A stretch of 24,081 nucleotides of DNA from JANNAT01 sp031422555 (lineage in GTDB: Bacteria; Pseudomonadota; Alphaproteobacteria; Rhodobacterales; Rhodobacteraceae): contig JANPLZ010000105.1 in the NCBI GenBank assembly GCA_031422555.1, positions 1 through 24,081 on the forward strand, given 5' to 3'. Positions within the stretch are counted from its first letter, which is position 1, and every line of letters starts with the position of its first letter. The position numbers and the translations under genes were made by a program. Shown piece after piece: positions 1 through 6,612 of the stretch. The notes under the pieces are model-generated. The model had not been told where the DNA came from. It worked only from the letters and a program-made list of their open reading frames with translations, and ran no database searches.

Positions 1-440
1 GCGCGGCGGATGATGGGTTCGTAGATTTTTTCCCAGAAGGATTTCGGCCACATGAAGGTTTTGTAGTAGAAACCTGCGGCGAAGAAGGGCGACAGACGGT
101 CGTTGATCGCCATTGCATCGAAGGAAAGCGACGGCCATCGGTTTTGGCTGTTTGCGATCAGGCCGTCGAATAATTCTGCCGTGGTGGCGCGGGTGTTGGG
201 TTCAGTGCGCGCGCCTGATCGCAACTCAACAATGGCGTTGGGTTCTTCGGACCCCGCCGCAATAGGCCCGCGCGGGCGGTGGTATTTGAAGCTACGGCCC
301 ATCAGGCGAATGTTGTTGGCCAGCAGGGCCGAGGCGAGCGTGTCGCCGGGGTGGCCTTGGAAGGTTTTGCCGTCGAAGGTGAAGGACAGGGTTTTAGCAC
401 GGTCGATCTGTCCGCCTGCGATGCGGTTGCTTTGGGTCAT
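1..440 (-). CDS. soxA: Sarcosine oxidase alpha subunit (SoxA), N-terminal part, truncated by window edge
   Basis: Reading the minus strand from the ATG at 440-438 gives about 146 codons with no stop, running off the left edge. The product starts MTQSNRIAGGQIDRAKTL and contains GDTLASALLANNI, then GRSFKYHRPRG and an EEPNA motif. This is the characteristic N-terminal 2Fe2S-like fold that precedes the NAD-binding region of the large subunit of heterotetrameric sarcosine oxidase (TSOX). In the family, this subunit carries NAD and, at its C-terminus, a GcvT-like folate domain that accepts the oxidised methyl group; that part lies outside the window. The ATG overlaps the soxD stop by 4 nt (ATGA), so the two are translationally coupled. 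Because the delta subunit beside it is atypical, the substrate may be a different N-methyl amino acid (for example N-methylglutamate dehydrogenase has the same subunit order). Confidence 0.93.
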   Translation of the reverse strand, partial: MTQSNRIAGGQIDRAKTLSFTFDGKTFQGHPGDTLASALLANNIRLMGRSFKYHRPRGPIAAGSEEPNAIVELRSGARTEPNTRATTAELFDGLIANSQNRWPSLSFDAMAINDRLSPFFAAGFYYKTFMWPKSFWEKIYEPIIRR

Positions 441-724
441 TTGCTGCGCCCCTGTGCGCGGGCCACATCGCGGGCGAGTTCCACAGCGGTGATTTCATGC
501 GTCAGGGTGTTGCGGGTGACGACAAGCCACGAGCGATCACCCTGTTCGTGATACCAAAGTTCCCGGTGCAGGCCTGCGGGGTTGTCGCGCAGATAAAGGT
601 AGTCGTGGAAGGTATTGGCGGCATTCGGGGCCATGCCATCGGGGCGGTTGATCAGGTTGGCATCGCCCAGATAGACGAATTCCTGCGCGTCGCGGGGGCC
701 AAGAAGGGGGTGGTTGATGATCAT
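437..724 (-). CDS. soxD: Sarcosine oxidase delta subunit, variant lacking the zinc cysteines
   Basis: A 95-residue protein of the usual delta-subunit length, with the family landmarks EFVYLGDA near residue 15, DYLYLRDNPAGLHRELWYH at 41-59 and THEI near the end. In TSOX the delta subunit binds structural zinc through a CPxCG motif near the N-terminus plus a His and a Cys around residues 59-63. Here the N-terminal motif reads HPLLG (residues 5-9), His59 is kept, and residue 63 is Asp. The protein has no cysteine at all. It lies between soxB and soxA; its stop overlaps the soxA start (ATGA), while a 112-nt gap carrying two palindromes separates it from soxB. The family assignment is firm from length and position; loss of the metal site is read directly from the sequence. 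Confidence 0.88.
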   Translation of the reverse strand: MIINHPLLGPRDAQEFVYLGDANLINRPDGMAPNAANTFHDYLYLRDNPAGLHRELWYHEQGDRSWLVVTRNTLTHEITAVELARDVARAQGRSK

Positions 725-748
725 CGGCTGGCCTTGCCGAGGGGAACG

Positions 749-806
749 CCCCGGACGTGATCCGGGGTCTGTTGGTGGCCGCAGAGGCCCCGGATCAGGT
801 CCGGGG
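749..806. repeat. Pair of REP-like GC-rich palindromes between soxB and soxD
   Basis: Two near-identical hairpins lie in the 112-nt gap between soxB and soxD. The first is CCCCGGA-N5-TCCGGGG at 749-767. The second is CCCCGGA-N5-TCCGGGG at 788-806, which extends by one G-C pair. The loops differ (CGTGA and TCAGG). No T-run follows on either strand, so they do not look like intrinsic terminators. Short palindromes of this CCCCGGA/TCCGGGG type are commonly dispersed between genes in alphaproteobacterial genomes. Inside an operon they could protect the upstream soxB message from 3' exonucleases. Confidence 0.75.
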
Positions 807-836
807 CGGGGGTGCGTGTGTTTGTCATAGCTGCCC

Positions 837-2087
837 CTAATGCAAATTCGGTTGGGCGCCTTGGCCCTTTTCGTCGATCATCAGGCCCTTGCGGAACCTG
901 TCAAACCGGTAGGCGGTGGCCGTGGCATGCGGGGTGTCGGTGGCCAGAAGGTGTGCGAAAACCCAGCCCGATGCAGGCGTGGCCTTGAAGCCGCCATAGC
1001 ACCAGCCGCCGTTGAAATAGAGGCCGTCCGTTTCGGTGCGGTCGATGATGGGCGATCCGTCCATCGACATATCCATGATGCCGCCCCACATGCGCAAAAG
1101 CCTTGCGCGCCCGATCATCGGCATCAGCGCCATGCCACCTTCGGCCACGTCTTCAACCACCGGCATTGATCCACGCTGGGCATAGCTGTTGTAGCCGTCG
1201 ATATCGCCACCAAACACCAGCCCGCCCTTGTCGGATTGGCTGACGTAAAAATGCCCCGCGCCAAAAGTCATCACGCCATCGATCAGGGGCTTCAGCCCTT
1301 CGGACACAAAGGCCTGTAACACGTGGCTTTCCATCGGCAGGCGCATTCCGGCTTGGGCCATTACCCGGCTGGACGACCCTGCAACGGCGACGCCGATCTT
1401 CTTGGCGGCAATATAGCCGCGTGAGGTTTCAACGCCCAAGGCGCGGCCATTTTCAATGCGAAACCCGGTGACTTCGCAGTTCTGGATGATATCGACGCCC
1501 CGGCTATCCGCCCCGCGCGCATAGCCCCAAGCGACCGCATCGTGGCGCACTGTGCCGCCGCGCCTTTGGGCCAAACCCCCTTTGATGGGAAAGCGGGCAT
1601 TGTCGAAATTCAGGAACGGATACATCGCGCGGACCTGTGCGGTGTTGAGGATTTGCGCATCCGCCCCGTGCATGATCATGGCATTGCCGCGCCGCACGTA
1701 GGCATCACGCTGGGCATCGGTGTGGAACAGGTTCAGGATGCCGCGCTGGCTGACCATGGCGTTATAGTTGAAATCCTGTTCCAACCCTTCCCATAGTTTC
1801 AGAGAAAATTCGTAAAACGGCTGGTTGCCGTCCAGCAGGTAGTTTGAACGGATGATGGTGGTGTTGCGCCCCACATTGCCGCCACCGATCCAGCCTTTTT
1901 CCAGCACGGCAATGCGGGCCTGTTTGAATTCTTTCGCCAGATAATAGGCGGTGGCCAATCCATGCCCGCCACCCCCCACGATGATGTAATCATAGGCCGG
2001 CTGCGGTTCGGGGTTGCGCCAAGCAGGCCGCCAACCCTTATGGCCGGTAAGTGCTTCGGCAATCACCCGGAACCCTGAATAGCGCAT
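837..2087 (-). CDS. soxB: Sarcosine oxidase beta subunit (FAD/FMN flavoprotein)
   Basis: A 416-residue protein, the normal length for SoxB. After a typical N-terminal stretch (residues 1-30) comes the FAD-binding beta-alpha-beta motif VGGGGHGLATAYYLA at 37-51. The motif GGTVRHDAVAWGYAR at 177-191 contains His182, equivalent to the histidine that covalently holds FMN in TSOX beta subunits. The C-terminal part has GLYFNGGWCYGGFKATPASG, the conserved FAD-contact region of the D-amino-acid-oxidase fold. The subunit oxidises the N-methyl amino acid and passes electrons to FMN and oxygen. The start ATG at 2087 has an AAGGA ribosome binding site 7 nt upstream. It begins 94 nt downstream of the exporter gene and may share its transcript; soxD and soxA follow. 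Confidence 0.93.
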   Translation of the reverse strand: MRYSGFRVIAEALTGHKGWRPAWRNPEPQPAYDYIIVGGGGHGLATAYYLAKEFKQARIAVLEKGWIGGGNVGRNTTIIRSNYLLDGNQPFYEFSLKLWEGLEQDFNYNAMVSQRGILNLFHTDAQRDAYVRRGNAMIMHGADAQILNTAQVRAMYPFLNFDNARFPIKGGLAQRRGGTVRHDAVAWGYARGADSRGVDIIQNCEVTGFRIENGRALGVETSRGYIAAKKIGVAVAGSSSRVMAQAGMRLPMESHVLQAFVSEGLKPLIDGVMTFGAGHFYVSQSDKGGLVFGGDIDGYNSYAQRGSMPVVEDVAEGGMALMPMIGRARLLRMWGGIMDMSMDGSPIIDRTETDGLYFNGGWCYGGFKATPASGWVFAHLLATDTPHATATAYRFDRFRKGLMIDEKGQGAQPNLH

Positions 2088-2181
2088 TGCCCGTCCTTAC
2101 CCTACATCACTTCATCATCGGCTGTTTTCACCAAAAAACCTGCACCATTTCCGACATCGACTCTGTCATTTCAGCCAAAGA

Positions 2182-3078
2182 TCAACCTGCCGCCAACCAA
2201 GCGATCCCGGCAAAGACCAAGGCCACCCCGCCCCATTGCTGCATCACCATCTGTTCACGCAAAAATTGCCAGGCCAGCAAGATGGTCACCAAGCCGAACA
2301 ACGACGACGCAACAGCGGCGAATTCGGGATTGGCAAGGCCACCCGCGGCCAACACCAGCCCAAGCGCCGTCATGTCCAGAACGCCCATCAACACCAGAAT
2401 TGGCCAATGCGGGCGCAGCGGGGCCATTGGCAAGCGGTGCCAGATCACCCATCCCGCCACAAGGGCGATGGCCGCAAGGCGCGACATCAGGGTGATCGGC
2501 AGTTCGGCCAGAATTTGGTCGCCTTGCCCGCCCACGCTTTGCCCGTCCGCGCTGTGCACCGCCGTTTGTCCTAAGGCAAAGGTTAGCGCAAAGCCCACCG
2601 CACCGATAGTGGCCCAAAGCATGGCCGTGTTGCGCGCCGCCGGATCGGCAGCGGTATCGGTTGCGTCTGCGGGCTGGCGCGCCACCACAGCAATACCTGC
2701 CACAACTGCAAGCGTTGCCAGCCATTGATCCCAGCGGATCGGTTGACCCATCAGCGCGGCCAAGGCAAACGACAACATCGGATAGGCCCCGCAAATGGGT
2801 GCCACCAATCGCACCGGGCCAATTGCAAAGGCCTTATACAGCCCAAAGCACGCCATCGCGTAACAGGCCCCTGATGCCATAGTATAGGCTGCAACCGGGG
2901 CGGTGATCTGCACCCAAGCGCCGCTTGCCCCGATCACCCCCAGCAACACAACGCTGCCCGCGATCAGACTGGCCAGCAGCATCGTCGCCGATGTCAGACG
3001 TTGGCTAAGATGGCGGACGCAGAAATCATGCAGCCCCCACGTCAATGCTGCGATCAGGCCATAGAGCAGCGATTGCAT
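2182..3078 (-). CDS. DMT/EamA-family membrane transporter
   Basis: A 298-residue, strongly hydrophobic protein with about ten predicted membrane helices arranged as two EamA-like halves (roughly residues 1-130 and 150-298). Family features include the N-terminal ALTWGLHDF segment, the RLVAPICGAYPMLSFALAALMG segment closing the first half, and the matching EFAAVASSLFGLVTILLAWQFLREQ segment in the second half. DMT proteins usually export or exchange amino acids, nucleosides or other small metabolites. The gene lies directly upstream of soxB on the same strand, so it could handle the substrate or product of the oxidase, but no substrate can be read from the sequence. A charged loop at about 130-150 links the two halves. 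Confidence 0.87.
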   Translation of the reverse strand: MQSLLYGLIAALTWGLHDFCVRHLSQRLTSATMLLASLIAGSVVLLGVIGASGAWVQITAPVAAYTMASGACYAMACFGLYKAFAIGPVRLVAPICGAYPMLSFALAALMGQPIRWDQWLATLAVVAGIAVVARQPADATDTAADPAARNTAMLWATIGAVGFALTFALGQTAVHSADGQSVGGQGDQILAELPITLMSRLAAIALVAGWVIWHRLPMAPLRPHWPILVLMGVLDMTALGLVLAAGGLANPEFAAVASSLFGLVTILLAWQFLREQMVMQQWGGVALVFAGIAWLAAG

Positions 3079-3149
3079 GGTTTCGCCCCGAAAGATTTGC
3101 TTTTCTGTCTGTGCCTTGTCGTGACGCTTGCGGCAAGGCCACGAGCGCG

Positions 3150-3165
3150 TTATTCACAAGAATAA
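3150..3165. promoter_or_regulatory. Perfect palindrome in the divergent exporter/DUF1989-GcvT promoter region
   Basis: TTATTC-ACAA-GAATAA is a perfect 6-bp inverted repeat in the 140-nt gap between the divergently transcribed exporter gene (start 3078) and the DUF1989-GcvT gene (start 3219). It sits in the only AT-rich part of that gap, 53 nt before the downstream start codon. It has the look of a dimeric regulator operator, possibly for a LysR-type protein (its centre gives T-N12-A rather than T-N11-A). No clear -35/-10 pair could be fixed next to it. Confidence 0.4.
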
Positions 3166-3218
3166 ACATTTTTTCCAATGATGCGATCAAGACTGTTGTG
3201 CAGGCAGGAGAGCGGCTG

Positions 3219-5582
3219 ATGCTTGATACACCTTATCCGCGCGTCATCCCCGGCCCGCCGCGGCCCAGCCAAATTCTGACGCCGTCTTCGGTGGCGCGGC
3301 ATTCGGGGTATGAGCGGTTCGAAGTGGCGGGGGCCGGGGCGGCGCTGATCCGGGTTGCGGTCGGCGACAAGATTACCATCACCAATACCGAAGGCGGGCA
3401 GGGCTGCGAACTGGTTGCGGCCGATGCCAAGGGGCGCATTGATGCGGGCATTCTTGGGGCCGCGGCCAATTCCGATGCGGCGGGATTGAAGGCGCTGTTG
3501 ACGGTGGGCGTGGGCAGCGGCTTGGGCGGGCTGCGGCTGGGGATGGAACGGCGCGGGATTGACCTTGCCAAGGCTGGGGCGCTGGCCTTGTTTGACAGCC
3601 ACACCCCGGCGGGAACCGAGGAAAATTTTACCGCCACGCGGCAGGGTGTGGTGATCATCGCGGCCCCCGGTGCGGCAATGGACCCCGGTGGCCAAGACAC
3701 TGCGACACCGCTGACGGTGGTGGTGCAGCGCGCGGCATTGTTGCAGATACCAAAGCACGATCTGGCCGATCCGCTGGCCGACCCGGTGTTGGATCTGCGG
3801 GTAAAGTCGGCAACCGCGCAGGCCTATTTCGTCAAGGCGGGGGATTATATACAGGTCATTGACGTCGATGGGCGGCAATGCACGGATTTTCAATGCTTTT
3901 CCGCCCGCAAACTGGACCGCGGCATCGAACATGCGCTGGACGTCACCACGTCGCGCACTTTAATGGGTCATGCCTATTCGATGCCGGGGTTGCATTCGAA
4001 ATACTTTGATCAGGATTTTCTGCCGCTGATTGAAGTGGTGCAAGACACCGTCGGGCGGCACGATGCTTTTGCGATGGCCTGCGCGTCGAAATATTACGAC
4101 GATATCGGCTATCCGGGGCATGTGAATTGTTCGGACAATTTCAACACCGCGCTGGCGGCGCATGGGGTTGGGGCGCGGGCGGGGTGGATGGCGGTGAACT
4201 TGTTCTTCAACACCGCGATTGATGCGCATGGCGTGCTGATATCGGATGAGCCGTGGTCGCGTCCCGGCGATTATGTGCTGTTTCGCGCCCTGACCGATCT
4301 GATCTGCGTGTCGTCGGCTTGCCCGGATGATACATCGCCCGCCAATGGCTGGTATCTGTCTGATATTCATGTGCGCACTTACGCGGGCGATCAGAAATTT
4401 TCACGCGCGGTGGCCACCCGCGCCACCCCGGATGCGGAGCCGAAGATGACCAAAGACACCGGGTTTCATGCGAAAACATCCGCCCTGACGCGCAATGTGG
4501 TGGAATACCGGGGCTATTGGTTGGCGCAGGATTATGCGGGCGTCGGGGCGATTGCCGAATACTGGGCTTGCCGCGAAAAGGCCGTGGTGATGGACCTGTC
4601 CCCCCTGCGCAAGTTTGAAATCACCGGCCCGGACGCCGAGGCGTTGATGCAATACACCCTGACGCGCGATGTGAAAAAACTGGCGGTGGGGCAGGTGGTT
4701 TATGCCGCGATGTGCTATCCACATGGCGGCATGATTGACGATGGCACGCTGTATCGCTTGGGGCAGGATCAGTTCCGCTGGATTGGCGGCGAAGATTTCG
4801 GCGGGCAATGGCTGCGCGAACAGGCGGCAGCACTTGGGCTGAAAGTGATGATCCGCAGCTCTACCGATCAGTTGCATAATCTGGCGGTGCAGGGGCCAAA
4901 CAGCCGCGAGATCATCAAGCGCATTTTCTGGACGCCACCCGCGCAAGCCACGGCTGCAGAACTGGGCTGGTTCCGTTTTTCCATCGGCCGCATTGCCGAC
5001 GCGCCCGTGGTGGTGTCGCGCACCGGGTATACCGGTGAGTTGGGGTATGAGATTTTCTGCCACCCCAAGGATTGCGCCGTGGTGTGGGATGCGGTTTGGG
5101 CTGCCGGGGCCGATCTTGGCCTGCGGCCGATGGGGTTGGCGGCACTGGATATGGTGCGCATCGAGGCCGGGTTGATCTTTGCAGGTTATGAGTTTTCCGA
5201 TCAGACCGACCCGTTCGAGGCTGGCATTGGCTTTTGTGTGCCGTTGAAATCGAAACCGGATGATTTCATCGGGCGTGAGGCGTTGATCCGGCGCAAGGAA
5301 AACCCGATGCAGCGTTTTGTTGGGCTTGAGATTGATGCGGCGGTTGCGGTTGGCCATGGCGACGGCATTTATGTTGGCCGCGCGCAAGTGGGGGTGGTAA
5401 CATCGGCGATGCGATCACCGCTGCTGGGGAAAAACATCGCTTTGGCGCGGGTGGATGTCGCCCATGCCGGGCTTGATACTGCCGTCGAGGTCGGTAAATT
5501 GGACGGCCAGCAAAAACGCCTGCCAGCGCGGATTGTGGGGCTGTCACATTACGATCCGAAAAAGACGCGGCCGCAGTCTTAG
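3219..5582 (+). CDS. DUF1989 (tandem) - GcvT-like aminomethyltransferase fusion protein
   Basis: A 787-residue fusion. The C-terminal half (about 425-787) is a complete GcvT-type domain: HGGMIDDGTLYR (502-513) with the Asp pair of the folate/substrate site, VQGPNSREI (557-565), RTGYTGELGYEIF (601-613) and LGLRPMGLAALDMVRIEAG (633-651). The N-terminal 400 residues match DUF1989 (urea-carboxylase-associated family): VKAGDYIQVIDVDGRQCTDF (205-224), the HVNCSDNF motif (301-308) and SSACPDD (365-371). A second, divergent copy seems to start at about 43 (VAVGDKITITNTEGGQGCEL). DUF1989 proteins include carboxyguanidine deiminase subunits, so hydrolysis of a guanidino-type group coupled to folate-dependent demethylation is possible, but the function is inferred. 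I chose ATG 3219, with GGAG 8 nt upstream; the open frame continues back to 3045, where the extra 58 residues look non-coding. Confidence 0.85.
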   Translation: MLDTPYPRVIPGPPRPSQILTPSSVARHSGYERFEVAGAGAALIRVAVGDKITITNTEGGQGCELVAADAKGRIDAGILGAAANSDAAGLKALLTVGVGSGLGGLRLGMERRGIDLAKAGALALFDSHTPAGTEENFTATRQGVVIIAAPGAAMDPGGQDTATPLTVVVQRAALLQIPKHDLADPLADPVLDLRVKSATAQAYFVKAGDYIQVIDVDGRQCTDFQCFSARKLDRGIEHALDVTTSRTLMGHAYSMPGLHSKYFDQDFLPLIEVVQDTVGRHDAFAMACASKYYDDIGYPGHVNCSDNFNTALAAHGVGARAGWMAVNLFFNTAIDAHGVLISDEPWSRPGDYVLFRALTDLICVSSACPDDTSPANGWYLSDIHVRTYAGDQKFSRAVATRATPDAEPKMTKDTGFHAKTSALTRNVVEYRGYWLAQDYAGVGAIAEYWACREKAVVMDLSPLRKFEITGPDAEALMQYTLTRDVKKLAVGQVVYAAMCYPHGGMIDDGTLYRLGQDQFRWIGGEDFGGQWLREQAAALGLKVMIRSSTDQLHNLAVQGPNSREIIKRIFWTPPAQATAAELGWFRFSIGRIADAPVVVSRTGYTGELGYEIFCHPKDCAVVWDAVWAAGADLGLRPMGLAALDMVRIEAGLIFAGYEFSDQTDPFEAGIGFCVPLKSKPDDFIGREALIRRKENPMQRFVGLEIDAAVAVGHGDGIYVGRAQVGVVTSAMRSPLLGKNIALARVDVAHAGLDTAVEVGKLDGQQKRLPARIVGLSHYDPKKTRPQS

Positions 5583-5586
5583 GGCA

Positions 5587-5611
5587 GGCAATCACAGTCT
5601 ACTGTGCTGCC
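5587..5611. terminator. Weak hairpin at convergent gene ends
   Basis: The DUF1989-GcvT gene (stop 5580-5582) and the lysR gene (stop 5599-5601) converge with only 16 nt between them. GGCA-AT-CACAG-TCTA-CTGTG-C-TGCC forms a 5-bp stem extended by 4 bp after small bulges. The hairpin includes the end of lysR. There is no T-run on either strand, so any termination would be weak or Rho-dependent. Confidence 0.3.
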
Positions 5612-6501
5612 AATCGCAAAAGATGATCCCAGACCGTCGATGCAACGGGCCCTGATGTTGACAGCAAACGCACCGCGGTCACGTCAAGCGGCAGGTTTGG
5701 CAAGGTGGCCGACAAATCTATCAAGGTGCCCGCGGCCAGTCGGGATGCGGCCAGCGATTTTGGCACCCATGCCACCGCCACGCCCACGGCTGCCAGTTCA
5801 ACCGCCGCCAGTGTAAGCGCCGTTTCCGCCTTGGGGATCGGATCACTTAGCCTGCGCAAGGCCGGCAGCACCTTGCGCTCCATCACCTGACCCAGAAACA
5901 CCTCGGCCGGATAGGCGATATAGGGCAGATCGCCGCTGCTGAAACGGGCGTTCAAGGCCCCGACTTTGGCGGCGGCAAACACCGGGATCAACCGATCCGC
6001 GCCCACAACGGCTGTTTCAATATAATCAGCACTGATCGGATGCGCCTCGTCCGGCAAGCGGTAAACGATTGCAATATCGGCCTGGCGCGACAGCAACAGC
6101 GCAAAGCATTCATCCAGATTGGCCGAGCGTAATTTCATGAAAATATCGGCGTGGGTGATCTGGATGCCGTCAAGGATCGACGGCGTCAGCGTGGTGGTCA
6201 GCGCGTGCTGGCTGGCAATGACAATGCGGTTGGCGGCCTTGCGGTCGCCGCGCCGCAGATCGCTGACCAGCTGGCGCAATTCGGAGACCAGCCGGGCTAT
6301 CTGACTGTGCTGATCTTGGGTCGTGGGGTGCAGATGCACCGGTTTGCGGCTGCGATCAAACAATTCTGCGCCCACAAAACCTTCGATATTCTGAATCCGC
6401 CGCGAAAAGGCGGATTGGGTCAGATGGCGCTTTTCCGCGGCCTCACTGAAAGAGCCGGTTTCGGCCACCGCCAGAATATCTTCCAACCAATCCAGCCGCA
6501 T
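5599..6501 (-). CDS. LysR-family transcriptional regulator
   Basis: A 300-residue protein of standard LysR length. The N-terminal winged helix-turn-helix (residues 3-62) includes AVAETGSFSEAAEKRHLTQSAFSRRIQNIE, the diagnostic LysR HTH. A linker helix and the periplasmic-binding-protein-like effector domain follow (about 90-300), with IAIVYRLPDE and AVELAAVGVAVAWVPKSLA segments typical of the family. It is divergent from the cuyA-like gene, 111 nt apart, and a T-N11-A type palindrome (6561-6579) lies between them. The likely role is a sulfonate-responsive activator of the downstream operon. It also converges on the DUF1989-GcvT gene, so control of that gene cannot be excluded. The effector is unknown. 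Confidence 0.92.
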   Translation of the reverse strand: MRLDWLEDILAVAETGSFSEAAEKRHLTQSAFSRRIQNIEGFVGAELFDRSRKPVHLHPTTQDQHSQIARLVSELRQLVSDLRRGDRKAANRIVIASQHALTTTLTPSILDGIQITHADIFMKLRSANLDECFALLLSRQADIAIVYRLPDEAHPISADYIETAVVGADRLIPVFAAAKVGALNARFSSGDLPYIAYPAEVFLGQVMERKVLPALRRLSDPIPKAETALTLAAVELAAVGVAVAWVPKSLAASRLAAGTLIDLSATLPNLPLDVTAVRLLSTSGPVASTVWDHLLRLAAQ

Positions 6502-6560
6502 CAGTTTTCCTTAAGTTGCACATCTTGCATGATACATCAAAAATTTCGCATTTGCTTTGC

Positions 6561-6579
6561 TGATTATGGGATGCAATCA
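6561..6579. promoter_or_regulatory. Candidate LysR-binding box (T-N11-A palindrome) upstream of cuyA
   Basis: TGATT-N9-AATCA forms a perfect 5-bp inverted repeat that contains the LysR signature T-N11-A (T6564 to A6576). It lies 34 nt upstream of the cuyA-like start and 60 nt upstream of the lysR start, in a 111-nt divergent gap. A second wider inverted repeat, TTGCAT (6525-6530) with ATGCAA (6571-6576), overlaps it. This is the usual layout for autoregulation plus activation of a divergent operon. The assignment of the cognate regulator is inference. Confidence 0.55.
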
Positions 6580-6612
6580 ATATTTACCGCAAGTCTTGAG
6601 AAGGAACGGCTG

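Noticed and set aside
2051..2728. A 225-codon plus-strand frame opposite the exporter gene.
   Set aside because: Low-complexity, Ala/Pro/Ser-rich translation; the opposite frame encodes a clean membrane protein.
3045..3218. Upstream extension of the DUF1989-GcvT frame.
   Set aside because: It overlaps the divergent exporter start, lacks similarity, and a good GGAG-ATG start exists at 3219.
4401..5387. A 328-codon minus-strand frame opposite the GcvT-like domain.
   Set aside because: Composition is that of an antisense shadow; the plus strand carries all GcvT motifs.
6151..6612. Upstream extension of the cuyA frame through the lysR gene.
   Set aside because: This part is antisense to lysR; a ribosome binding site and the family-like N-terminus MHLARFPR mark 6613 as the start.
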